From Hydractinia symbiolongicarpus (Eukaryota; Cnidaria; Hydrozoa; Anthoathecata; Hydractiniidae): DNA of 64,000 nt. The notes beneath the pieces were generated by a model that had not been told where the DNA came from, searched no databases, and saw only the letters and a program-made list of their open reading frames with translations. The position numbers and the translations under genes were made by a program. This document shows, piece after piece, positions 12,361-25,006 of this stretch. The DNA is taken from positions 10,542,001-10,606,000 of the forward strand of contig NC_079882.1 in assembly GCF_029227915.1 (NCBI RefSeq), in the 5' to 3' direction. Position 1 is the stretch's first letter, and each line of letters starts with the position of its first letter.

Positions 12361-14040
12361 GTATATGTTTCTTTCTTGGGTACTTATCATGCTTTCAAAT
12401 AAAGTCCCTTTGACAATGGCCTTCTTTGTGTTTGCCTCCATTCATTTCTGCACCTGGAAAAAGACTCAAAACAAAGGTGAAAATCATTCAGCTGGTGACA
12501 TATTGACTAAGCATTCACAAACAAAATACTGTACAATTTTTGTACCTCTAGGACCATTGGTCATCACATGATCAGATTGATTACAGATAAAACAAGAATT
12601 TTGTACCTCATTAAAATCTGTGTGATTTTGATCATTCTTTCCAGTATAATGGACTGTTGGTTACCATTTTTGATGGAACTGTTCTTGGTTCTAGTGTGGT
12701 ATTTTGTTATGCTATATTTTGATGAAACTTTTCTTGTTTCTAGTGTGGTATTTTGTTGATAAACTAGGATTTCTTTTTCCAATGTGGTGAGTTTATTCCA
12801 CTTACTTTCTCCTACTGAATCATCACAACTAGCAGCCAACCACCTTGTCACTATGTTATCACCAATCAATCTAAAGATCCTTTCCAGACCATCACCAACT
12901 CATTTTCAATCCTATGACACTTTGCTAAGTGTATCAGATCCTTCATGATTTTGACAATGTGGCTAAGTCCTTCAACCACCTTTTCTGGATACTTGTGCTT
13001 CAGTTCAGTTTTATTCAACTCTGCCAATTTCTTTGATAGTAGCGTTTTCTGATCTCCATATGCATCTTAAAGTCTCCTCCAGATCTCATTGATATTAGTT
13101 ACATTTCTCACCCGTGTCAACGCTGGGTGTTCTAAAAAATTATTCTTCAGAAGATCTGGTAGAACAGCATTAGGTGTGAATCTTAGGTACAATTTTTTGA
13201 AGACAGTTTGAAATGTGTAAATATCACAAACACTGCCATAACCTTTAAATATAGGTAATTTTATATTCAAAGCTGATGAGTTAAACTTCTCCACTTTTGA
13301 AAGTTCCCTATCCTGATATTCCTGATCAAGGGTTTTAATGTAACAATTTTTGAGATCAACAAGTTTGTCATACCTTTCATTTAGATTATCTAAATTACCT
13401 TCGTCCTTCTCTTTTGCGGTTTCAATAATTTCTTTAAAGGATTTTCTTAATGTTTCCATCTGGCTTAACTGCTTCGGCAAATCCTCTTTTCTCTTTTTGA
13501 TTTCTTTATCATCCAAGGTGGACAAAGATGATGTGAACGATTCCTGTAAATAAGAAATTAACTGAATGATTTCATTGACAAGGAACTTCATTTTTCTTTC
13601 TGACGATTCTATGTTGCCAAGAATTTGTCTTTCACATAATCTCTATCATCGCTCTCTCTTCATGATAACGAAACACTTTATGCTTTCGATTTTGAGAGTA
13701 TATGGTTTACCATATGTTCCTTCGTAAAGTTTCTTTAAGTTTGCTGATAGCTCCTCGTGTTTTCGCCTATACTGGGTGCGTAAATTTTCCATTTTCTTGA
13801 TATTCAAATCTATATCTTCAATTGATTCTCCATAATATCCTGACAGGTTTTCATCCACAAAATCGTCAATGTCATCAGCTAGTATTGATTTATCCGTTGA
13901 TAGTTGAATAACTGGGTCTGAGTTTTTCCTGATACTAGTGTCTTCGGATGCCATTACTACAATTAAAGGAACGGTTGCACAAACACACACAAAGAGTACC
14001 TTGCATTCAACACCTGTTCTACTTTTTTTCTGTGCCACCC
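12361..14040 (-). pseudogene. BEL/Pao gag
   Basis: The probable gag start is ATG at 13,952 on the minus strand (MASEDTSIRKNSD); an upstream in-frame ATG at 14,038 gives a longer lead. The N-terminal 100 residues are helical and charged. After a frame break, 13,591-13,067 has long coiled-coil text (TLDDKEIKKRKEDLPKQL), then LPIFKGYGSVCDIYTFQTVF and HPALTRVRNVTNINEIW. The LP.F.G....W..F pattern is typical of BEL gag. At 12,869-12,564 there is a remnant and a knuckle-like CFICNQSDHV near 12,575. No primer site or LTR could be shown upstream, though TGGCACAGAA at about 14,032 could be the primer site. Confidence 0.75.
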
Positions 14041-15039
14041 ATCAAGTAGTTTACAGCTGCATAACTTTTCATTAAAATGCTATATAAGAAATTCCCAAAT
14101 TGTTTTTGTAAAGTTTCCAATCACAACTACTGAAAAAGGACAAAGAAAAGTCATAAGAAACGTAATATTTGTATCAAAAATATAGAGAACGGCCTTAATC
14201 TTTTTAGAGAAAAGTACACTTTTTTAGAGAAAAGTACACTTTTTTTTTTACCAAAATATTTTTTATAGCAGCAAAAGGCTGGGAACGGCTAAAAATATAA
14301 GAACAAAATAAGAATAAAAAATGGCAAAATTAGTGTTGTTGTATGCGAGTTTCGGGCGCCTCAAAATAATTGAAAAGTATCATGACGTGCGAAGCTCGCA
14401 CGCCAGCATTTTTCTTCCTGACAAGGCCTGGACTTCAACATAAAGTATTTAGAAATTTTTTCAACTTCAGTGTAATGTTCATAACAAACAATATCAAACG
14501 AGAGTGAACAGTAGTAACAATGGGCCTAATGAAAAGATGGTGTATGATAAAAAAAAAATGTAACCGTTAGTTCATATATAAGCCATGTTATTGGTCATAT
14601 GTGCTTGAATATAATGGGCATGGAGTGTACTATTGTCAATCTTACTCAACCTCAGGGTTCGAATTAGAAAAGTAAAGTCGGTTCGCAAAAATTTCGGCAC
14701 TGTGGCCTGGGAACACCGTAGATCAATTATCATTGGCTTGTTCATTGGTAGCTACTTGTTTTTCAACGAGAATTTGTATTTTTTATGAGCTTTGAGCTTT
14801 ACTTTTTGCTGCGTTATTATTGTTTTGTTGGAGACAAGTGGGGGACGTTTCAACTTGTGAACCCCAAACACGAAAACTGAGCGTCTGAACTAGTGACTCT
14901 CTCAGTTGTAACTTTCTTGTTTCCGATAGCTGAAATAATGTTGCTAAAATGAAAATAGTTTTTGTGAACATTATAACGCAAGTTAAATACAGTATACTGA
15001 TTAAAGTTGTTTTTACAAAAAAAAAGTTTGTTTGCCGTT
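14041..15039. other. AT-rich stretch, no gene seen
   Basis: No coding similarity was found. A 20-base unit (ttttttagagaaaagtacac) is duplicated at 14,199-14,240. The right LTR of the BEL/Pao element should be here but no copy of 1,580-1,960 is visible, so the element is probably truncated at about 14,040. Confidence 0.4.
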
Positions 15040-15250
15040 GCCGTTCTTCGTTCTTAAATTTTTAAAATACGATCTAACGAAGCTTTTCTATCGCCGTTCT
15101 TCGTTCATAAATTTTTAAAACACGATCTAAAAAAGCATTTCTATCGCCGCTTTTCATTCTAAAGTTTTAAAATGAGATATAACAAACTTTTTCTATCAGC
15201 GTTTTTCTTTCTTAGATTTATAAAACACGATTTGAAAAAGCATTTCTATC
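15040..15250. repeat. Four-copy 53-bp tandem repeat
   Basis: Units start at 15,040, 15,093, 15,146 and 15,198 and are 53, 53, 52 and 53 bases long. The common core is gcYgttcttcgttc...ttttaaaacacgatc, then aaagcatttctatc. Copies 1 and 2 are nearly the same and copies 3 and 4 are more worn. Confidence 0.9.
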
Positions 15251-15798
15251 ACCACTTATAAATATTCATTTCTCACTTTTATCATTTTCTTTGCAAAGTG
15301 ATTCGCAAGAATGGCATTTCAATTCGCAAATTGCGAACTACTAATTTTTTCCCTGAGCCTTACAACAAAAATTGTTTCATGTATATGTACAGTACTGGAA
15401 AAATGTTTAAAAATCTTGCTTCGCGTATCACAATGCTCGATCCATGATAGATGTTTCTTTCTTTCAAATTGGATCAAGACAGTTTTCCCAATACATATGT
15501 CTGATATCATTCTTAAAGCTATCAAGGCCATTTACATTTTCTTATAATAGAATTATTTTACAGATAAGATTATTGGTAAAAATAATCACAGATATTCAAA
15601 TAATTACTTCTTATGTTTTATATTTTATTTAGCTGACAATGAGTTTTCTCATAGTAAAACTAAACATTATATATACTTAACGAAAAATAAATGTCAAAAA
15701 CATTCTTTACATCTTTTGTAACAACATTAATTGTCAACATTAATTCACTTTTATATTTGGGTCTGACTCTAAGATGTTTTATTTCTATGTTTTTTAAG
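15251..15798. other. Intron or 5' flank of the large gene; no exon recognised
   Basis: An open frame from 15,311 has a mildly hydrophobic start (LLIFSLSL) but no phase-1 splice donor that joins exon 1 without a stop. It is therefore not accepted as a signal-peptide exon. Confidence 0.4.
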
Positions 15799-16112
15799 AA
15801 TGCAGTCAATCTCTTGGATTGTATAATGGTGCGATCAAAGATGGTGATCTATCAGCAAGTGTGTACTATGTGAATAATGATTTACCAATGTGTGGAGGTA
15901 TACATAGTGGTCGCTTAAGTAGTCTATATTGGTGCACCTACCGTTCCTCATACCCATTGTATTATGCAGTTGATTTCAACTTTCCAACTGTTGTTACTGG
16001 TTTTCGGATAGTGGTGACTGAGTATGGTGTCAAAGGAATGTACTTGGCTTATACATCTGGTGATAATAATAGAGATGAATTTCAATTTGTGGTAGAAAAA
16101 GAATTTCCTGAA
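15799..16112 (+). CDS. Exon 1: discoidin-like (F5/8 type C) module 1, first part
   Basis: The acceptor is TTTTTTAAG at 15,798 and the donor GTATGA after 16,112. Translation opens with CSQSLGLYNGAIKDGDLSAS, which fits the F5/8 type C opening (C..PLGM..G.I.D..I.AS). It goes on through WCTYRSSYPLYYAVDFNFP and VTGFRIVVTEYGVKGMYLAYTSGD. The strand containing YAVDFNFPTVVTGF fills the place of the usual WLQVDLG...VTGI. The entry phase is 1 and the exit phase 0. An earlier exon must exist because the entry codon is split. Confidence 0.8.
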
Positions 16113-19100
16113 GTATGAAAGTTTTATTTCTCTTTCAGTTTTGTGTCTTGCGCCTTCAATTTTCAATTTTTAACATCGCATTTTTCTGAATGAATTTATT
16201 ATTTAGGTACTTTATGTTTCTCAGGTTTTGCAAGACATCAAAATTATATTTGTACAAAAGTCATTTAACTTTTGCAAAGTTGTCTTAAAATGTATTTATT
16301 GCAAACAGTAGAACTGTCAAAATAATAGTCATAAAAAGAAAAATTTGTATATAAATCATGTGAAGCTATAAATATACTTAAATGTTTGTTCATTATCATG
16401 TTATAGCATTTAACAGAAATGCAGATAACTTTGGAAAAAATATTTTTGAAAGTTAAGATGCCCTTAAGCTAAATCCAATAAGGTACTGTTGCCTAACAAA
16501 AGTGTTTGTACATTTTATTTCTAGAAATCCCCAACCTTTTTCCTATTAACATCAGCTGTCACATACTGGTTTAAGGCTTTTAAAGCACGAGTAGTTAGAA
16601 TATATGCAACTACAGATCTTGATCAACAGCTGGACAATGACAATTATCATCTTTGGTCTGCATTAAAATTCGAGTTCTTTGGTTGTCCATATTGGGACTG
16701 TAAGTATCTTTTATTTTTTATAATAATGCAACATAAAGTTGTTTTCATTTTTTGTCATGGTACTTTGGGTAAATGAACCATTATATTTTTCTTACCCGAG
16801 ATTCAGATTTGTATGGTCCAACTGCTCCAAGTGCTCTGCTGACCAAGAAAACAAGACAGGTTCAAATCTAAGTGCTCCAAAATTTGTTGCACAATTTCAC
16901 TCTTTCAGTACCGGGCATGTTTTTGACTTTATTTATTCCATGACCAGGCATAATTTCATGTTGAATATCATTTTCATTAGTGAACACAAGAAAATCTGTT
17001 TTTAAAAGTGATAACTTTGTTAAAACCTAGCATGACTATCATTTTCTGAAAGCTACATAAAATGTCTTCACAATCAATAAAAAATAATCCTTGAAATAAA
17101 AACAAGAGGAAGACAATGGGTATAAAATAACATAAATGATAAAAATTCTTGAAACATTTGTAAATTCTTATGAAATTGTTCAGGTTTGGTAAATAATAGG
17201 ACAGTAAAAATATCTAAAACTAAGCTGCAAAGCCTCTTAGAAGATTGTAAAACACTTAGAGAAGTTTTTTGCAAGTTTATTGCACCGTTTTGCTACTTTT
17301 TATCAACATGAGTTTTTTCGAAAAATCATTCGAAAATCCACGAAAAATGAATATATACTCATGATTGTTGAATCAAAAAAAAAAAAAGTAAGTGTTCACT
17401 GAGTATGCTTGGTATGATAAATCCCAAAGCAGTATTTTCGGTGCAAATGAGGTTGGCTAGAACAGGTAGTGCAAACAAACTTTGCTGTCTACGCTGTTTT
17501 TTTGTGGCATGCTACAAACAATGCAGTTACGGTCAGCATTGACATAAACAACAAGGTGTGGCACATCGCATCTTTTTGCGGCTCTGAAAATAACAAAACT
17601 TAATAAGTAATTTATTTATGATCTACTTGGCCAATCAGTCTATTTTTTTTAATTATGCAAAACAATTATCTGATGGCATAACTTATGCACTATACAGAAG
17701 CCGCTGTGAGCGGCTTGTGGTCAGACCATAACAATCACGGGAGCCACTCTATGTGGCTTGCGGTACTGAAAGAGTTTATGCTTAGTTTTCTTGCATAATT
17801 ATGAAACCGAAGTAGATTCAACTTAATCTATTTTACACAATATCTAATTTAGTTTTTTTTTCATAATTAGTTTGAATCCTCTGTGCTTTTTCTATTTAAT
17901 GCAAATTATTTATCATGGTTTCTTACTGCAAGGGTTTCATCAACAAACAAAAAATATGACCAAAGAAATGGGTTTTCAGAGCAAGAAGGCTTTGACCCTA
18001 GTAATTCTAATTATTAGTGCTCTAAGTGTTCCAAGTGAACTGCTCCTCAAAGACCAGATTCAATTTTGGCTGCCCAAAATTACCAAAGAAATGGTAAATG
18101 TATTGCTTGTAGCACACAGAAATGAATATCATGTGGGAAAGAAATAGCGCTTAATTGATGTCAAAGGGCAAGTGGGTAGGTATAAAAGGTAATCATACTA
18201 ACTTACAATCATAAAATAAAATACGAAGGATGTACAATAAAAAGCAGAATTAAATAGAGGTAGAAAGAGTTGCTATTTAGTGAAAGTGTGCCAAAGTGGA
18301 ATTATATGAATTAGAAACTGCATCGGAAATATATAAACAAATAAGAAGACATAATAAAATTAGCAACAAGTGTTAAAAAAGTCCTAAAGGAAATGGGTTT
18401 TTTATTAATAAAGCTTTTTTCTAAAAAAGATATAAATTTCTTAGTTATCTCCGCATACTATTACTATTACTATTATTTACCCAGGATAGCCTCTTCAGTT
18501 CCTATTGGTACTGCTATCAACGAGGGTCCTGCGAAGGGGGTCCTAGCGCATTTAAAGCTCCCATTTGAGCTACGAAAGTCGTGGAAGCACAGCAATCGCT
18601 CAACTAGACAACCGCCTAAGATATCAATCCTATTCTCATGCTGAGCGCTAAGCAGAAAGGATAGATTCACACTTTTATAGTCTCTGGCATGACTCGGCCG
18701 GGGTTTGAACCCAAGACCTCCCGCACTGAAAGCGAACGCTCTACCACAAGGCTATCAGTCGGTATAAGAATAATGTACAAGTAAGCAACATTATTTTATT
18801 ATTGGCATATTTTCTACTACATGTTTTACTATTCGTGACTGCATGTTACTATAGGGCTTGACTTTAAACTGTACTTTTTTTTGTTTACACGAAAATGCTG
18901 TAGTTCTTCATCTTATTAATGAGTTTTTCGTCATTTAAGGGGCGTAAAATTTTTCCTACTTTTTTATTATACGGTGAGAAAAACTTTAAGTTAATTTTGA
19001 CAAAATTTCACTTTTTTACTCAAAAAGTCAACCGAAAAAAAAGTCTAGTTTAACAGCTTAATGCCGGTTGCAACACAAACAAAATACAAAGGCAGCCAAT

Positions 19101-22100
19101 CATTTCATCTGTAATGTTTGAAAAAAACATTTAAAAAGAAAAACAAGTTCAAACTAGTTTATTTAACTAGAAGGAAGTGATAAACTTTGTAGGTTTTTCT
19201 TTAGTTGTCTCTCATTTAAAAAGTGTAGCATGTTTTAATTTTAGTTTGTTGTGTGTTTTTATTTCATAATTGTCCAATTGTATGCTTTACCATTGCATTT
19301 AGATACAAAAGCGTCGAACCCTAACTAGAAATAACTTAATGTGATAGCTTCCGAGACAACTATAAAAGTAATTTTAGGGAAAAATAGCCCTTGTAGTTTC
19401 CTAGGTACATAGTTATATAAAGCCTAGTTACACTTGAAGGTTGTTAAAGGTTAGCAAGCGAAAAGGTATTTAATGGTTGATATATAATCATAATTGATCA
19501 GATAAAGACCTGAAATTTCATGACCACATACTTCAGAATAAACTGAGGCTACCTGCTGTTTCTTATGTAGAGAGAGAGCAAGATCAAGTTAATTATCTTT
19601 TATTTTAAACTATCGCTAGGTTTATAACCAGGCTTTTTTTTTGAGCGCAGTAACAGATCATGAAATTGTTATTTACCACACTGGAAACAAAATTCAGTAT
19701 ATGCTACTGAGCTGCTTTTCTTGGTATTGATGTATACTTAACTTTAGAAAATTGTATGCATTCTCATCCATATAAATACATTAGTCAATATTGGGTAGTC
19801 AATATTGGGAAATAGGACATGATCATTTATCATCACCCCATTCAATGCTTGTAGGTAGCATAGGCAAAATTCATTTCAAATCTCTTTTACCGGTATAGGG
19901 CTAATATTTCAACAGGTACAATAATGACCAATTAAATGGAGTAGTATTGGTAATAATGGTAAAATTTAAAGTACACAGATCAAGCAAAAAAGGTCTGTCC
20001 TTGTAATTCTAAAAATGTTATTGGAGCCAGCAAAAAGAGACAAAAACATAAAATTTAGTATTACTTCGATGTTTTTTTTTCTAATAGAAAAATTGACATG
20101 GTTTCAGAAAAATCGTACATTTTAAACAGTTTTGGAGGACGTAGTGCCAGATACTAATTCGACCAAAGGTTGTATCCTTTCAACCATTAAATGTCAATGA
20201 GGGAAAAAATAAAAAGGTTGAAAAAAGATTTAATGTACCAGCTAAGTTTCCAAGATGTTTTAGTTCTAATAAAGATACAGGTGCTGCTAAAATCTTGCAC
20301 GTACCAATAATATGCATTTTGAGGTTGTTCCATGGTGTAAATATACACCATTTAACAACATTGGAAATAGCTTACCGTTGCAATGCATGTTTTTTTATTT
20401 TGTGCTGTTGAATGTCATTGGCTTCAAAAGGACACTATAAGTTTGCTACAAGATTGCATATTGCTAGAACTTTGCCCTTGCTTCGTAATGGGTGAAAGAA
20501 TATGAATACCAAGAAAAGAAAAATAGGCTATCCCAAAGAGATTGCAACCCCCCATGAAGCAAATCCTCAACTAGGTCTGTTTCTAATATAATAAACTAGT
20601 CGATAAAGCCCGTGGAGAAATCCACTTAGGCAGAAGGACAATGGAAAAATAGGTTGTTTAGATTTTTTGCTGAGGTCAACAGTGCAGGTACAAAAAAAAT
20701 TGGCCAAGTTTAGTTTATTCGTTGCCTATAACGTGTAAAGGTTAAAACGCTGATCACAATAATGTATAGGATCATATGTATCCGACAAAGGCCTAAGGGG
20801 ATATAAGGTGTTAAAAATTTTGTTGACGTCAGCAATGGCCTGTCAAACCAAAAAATTTATTTTCAAGAAATTTGTGTACCTATTGCCTTCATCGTATAGA
20901 TCTTGAAACGCTGATCAAGAAAATGTATAGGATCGTGTACTTGAGACAAACGGATGCAGAGATATTAGGGTTTAAAGGTTTTTTATGACGTCATTTACCC
21001 GTCCATTCCGAAATGGATTTGGTGACCCAGGTATAGAAAACTTACCCAACCTGGTCCCAGGTAGTCCCTAGTTACCCACGCAGGAGATGACGTCAGTTAT
21101 TTCCACCCGTTTCCGAGTTATTAAGCCTTAATTTTAAAAGTGCAATGCTTTGCCTCACTAATCTTAATATACTTTCCTTTGACGTCAATATTGCTTTAAC
21201 GTCAAAGTTTGCTAATTTACAGAACAAATTTATAGGCAATGTTTTGTAGACTTTATCAAAGAAATTTTATCCACTACGCAAAAGTCACAGACAGAAGCTC
21301 CGTATTATTATATAGACTAGTCGATAAATCCCGTGGAGTAATCCACTTAGGCAGAAGGACAATGGAAAAATAGGTTGTTTTAGTTTTTTTGCTGACGTCA
21401 GCAGTGCAAATATACAATACAAAATAAATATATATTTTTAGAAATTTGTATACCTGTTGCCTTCATCATATAGATCTTGAAATGCTGATCAAGAAAATGT
21501 ATATGATCATGTATCTTTGACAAACGGTTGCAGAGATATCAAGGTTTAAAGGTTTTTTGATGACGTCATCAAACCGTCCATTCCGAAACGGATTCGGGGA
21601 CCCAGGTTTGGAAAACTTACCCAAATTGGTCCCAGGTTGTCCCTAGTTACCCACGCGGTGAAAAAACATTGACGTCACCACCTCGTTTCCAAGTTATTTG
21701 GCCTCAAAGTTTTAAGTGCATTGTAATAGCTTCACTAATCTTAATTAACTTTCCTTTGACGTCAATACTATTTTATCGGTAAAGTTTGGTAAATTACAGA
21801 ACAATTTTATAGGCGATGTTTTATAGAATTTGTTAAAGAAAATTTTGAAGAATGTAATCCACTTTGCAAAAGTGACAGACAGACACACGGAACTGGCGTA
21901 TTATTATATAGATAAAGGTCAAAACATAAATACACAATGCATTGCCTTAGTAAATAGAGTGTCTTCGCAAGGATTCGATGGATATGACTTACGATTTAAA
22001 AAAAGAAAGAAGATAAGTACTGTAGATTCAATTTTGGCGATCAAGACCCAATTACAAAAAAATATTCTGGTAGACTTGTCAGTGGTGATCATCCTTGATA

Positions 22101-24914
22101 TGAAGGCCTCGGAGATCATCCTAGAATGATTATGTATATCCACATATAATTGCTTACATAAGATAAGATAAGATAACTTTATTTAGATTCGAATAAAATA
22201 TACATTTTGTAAAAGGTATTTTAATAAAATAAAGTGAAATAAAATTTAAACTGTACCATTTCCCTGCCAGAAATTATTCATCAATTTAATAGATAATCAT
22301 TTCTTGGAGGGAAGGTGGTTAGCCTACGAAGGCTAATTAAGATCGACCATAATTAAAATATAAAGGAAAAAATTAAATCTAGTTTATATAACCTATACAT
22401 GGTAGCACATAGACGGCATTTGCAGTGTAGACTATCCAACTGCCGAATCTTATTGCAGAAAAGGCTAAAAGATGTCTCACTTTCCACTGCCTCTGGAAGA
22501 CTGTCCCATAACTGAGCACCAATATGACAAGCAGACTGTAGACCAAATCTTGTAGATCTAATTCTGTTTCTTATAATAGCGCACCCCTTTCACAAATTGT
22601 ATAGTGGAGTTTCTACAAAAGGAAAAACACTTTGCATATAGGCTTAAACAATTTCTAGTCTTAAATACCTCTCTAAGTAATATCTCACAATGATGACGGT
22701 GCATAGTTTTGCAGACCGATCTATCTTGTGTAGGATCATAACACAACTCAAATGCTCTGCCATGCACTCGTTCTATCTTTGCTAGAGATGACCTAGTTGT
22801 GAAAGACCAAATAAGAAGACAATATCTGGTTTATGACTTTATTTATCAAATGATATAAATATAGATATTCTTCTTAAAGCAGATAACTTGGCACTAGCCC
22901 TCTTGCACAATGCATTTACATGCTTTGTGAAAGAAACGGCATTGTCAAAGTTCACTCCCAACAATTTTACATTGCTACATTCCCTTAAAATGATTCCATT
23001 AAAATTTATTAAAACAGGAGAAAGCCTTGCTTTCCCAAACACAATTAGTTGACACTTATCAGCATTAAGCTGAAGACCATTTTAAGAGAACCATTCCAAT
23101 ACAAAAACTAAAGCTTTTTTTTAATTTCTGCTTCACTTTAGTTATATCAGTAGACAATGCATAAAGTGTATTGTCATCAGCATAGTTGCATATGCTCACG
23201 TTATATCACTAAAATCTAGCATGAGGTCGTTCAAATAAATATGAGCCCTGAGGCCCACCAATGAACAGATCAAGCCATGAGCTATATTTGCCACCTAATC
23301 CTACCCTTCGCTTACGACTAGTGAGGTAACTACGAATGACATGTAGAGCTTGATTTGTGAAACCATATGTATGCATCTTTGCAAGAAGTAATTCATGGTC
23401 AATGCAGTCAAATGCTTTACTCAAATCCATTAAAACGGCTGCCACATATTTTCCCTGATCTAATCCCCTATGCCAATCGTGCAGCATGTGTAATAAGACA
23501 TGCTCTGAACTATAACCTTTCCTAAAACCACTCAATAACGGTAGCATCTTACCCGACATGAAAAAAGATATCTGATCATATAAAATACCTTCAAATGCTT
23601 TAGGAAAAGATGGAAGCTTACTAATAGGCCTAAAGTTTTTTATTTTGTCTTGGGACCCTTTTTGTGAAAAGGAATAATGTCGGCATGTTTCAATAAATCT
23701 GGAAAACTTTTTTTGTAAACACATTCATTGTTGAAAATAAAAGTAAGGTCTTTAGCATACACATCAGCAACCTGCTTTAATACCTTTACCGGAATATCAT
23801 TTTCAGGCGAACTTTTCTTTTCCTTCAAGTTCATAATATTTTTCTTCATCGTGTCTTCATCGATTGTTTCCAATACCATTTCGTTCTCTTTTGGGTAGTT
23901 AAACGCTTTGATGGTTTTCGAATTTATCGATAATAGCATGAATTTCGTCAATATCTTGGGTCTGATAGTTTTTGCATGGAATTTGGTCAATTTTTTAGAG
24001 ACTTTGTTATGTTGACAAAGTATTTATTCATTACATTCGCAATGGTTTCACTTCTTCTAATATTTCGTCATTTTCAATAAGCGTTTTTAACTTTCCTCCA
24101 CATGATTTCTCACTAAAGACGCGTTTTCCAGAAAAGCTTATTGTCTTTTCACACTTATTTCTCTGTAGACGATAAGTATCCCAGTATATTTATAGTATAA
24201 ATTTCGCTTCCTAGATCTTAACATAATCTCTTTTCGTAACGATTTTAACATGAATGGACCATTATTTGCCGTGCTATTTTTTTCTTTAGAGGTGCGTGTT
24301 TATCAAGAACTTGGCTAAAAGAGTATTCAAAGGAGTTTTACGTGATATTTTCTATAGAATCTAGTGCTTGACGGAGATCGTTGCTGAAGCCTTGTTTGTT
24401 AAAATTTTTGTAGGATCGATACGTAAACGTTTTGGGCAAAGCTTTCGGTATCGAAACTATGAAAGATGTCACAGTCATCTTGTGCCAGTCAGATAAACCT
24501 GTCTCAAAAGTTTCACAGTTTTTAAAACGTCTTTTTTGTGTTACCCAAATATGATTTATGCATGTCGGGTTTTCAACTGATTTAAAGCAAGTTTGTTCTC
24601 TAACAATATTTTCAGGATTGATTTCAGTTACAAAACGTTCCATAAACTGGTTCGTCGGTTCTACATTGAAATCACCGAGAAGTATAATATTATAGTGCGC
24701 AATTTGAATAGTTGAAGGGTTTTTTAAACGTCTCAATTTCAACATGTTAATTATTTACCATATTAGTTTGCTGTAAATTACCATCTATGCGCGTATACCA
24801 TCAGGATTTTTCGACAGCTCTGATGAAATTACGAGAAAGGATTTTGGTGCCTTTTTGTTTAAGTGAAGTCTAGTATTGTTTAGATGTAATGTAGGAATTA
24901 TGTTTTTGTGCAAA

Positions 24915-25006
<92 letters not shown>

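Larger units (their letters stand above)
16777..18150. mobile_element. Degraded Harbinger-family element, second copy
   Basis: The left end (about 16,777-16,890) matches 54,088-54,186 and the right end (about 17,919-18,150) matches 55,018-55,264, in the same order and orientation. TTA follows the right end (GAAATAGCGC, 18,150). The left terminal repeat is worn. The middle is unlike the better copy and includes a piggyBac-like fossil, so this copy has taken later insertions. No transposase frame remains. Confidence 0.65.

Noticed and set aside
14041-14500. Right LTR of the BEL/Pao element
   Set aside because: No sequence like 1,580-1,960 is present, so an LTR there cannot be supported.
15311-15547. 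Possible signal-peptide exon of the large gene
   Set aside because: The start is only weakly hydrophobic, and no donor gives the phase-1 join needed for exon 1 without a stop codon.
21830-22129. Open frame of 99 codons
   Set aside because: It begins inside an ACTAG/TATAG repeat and shows no family likeness or splice signals.
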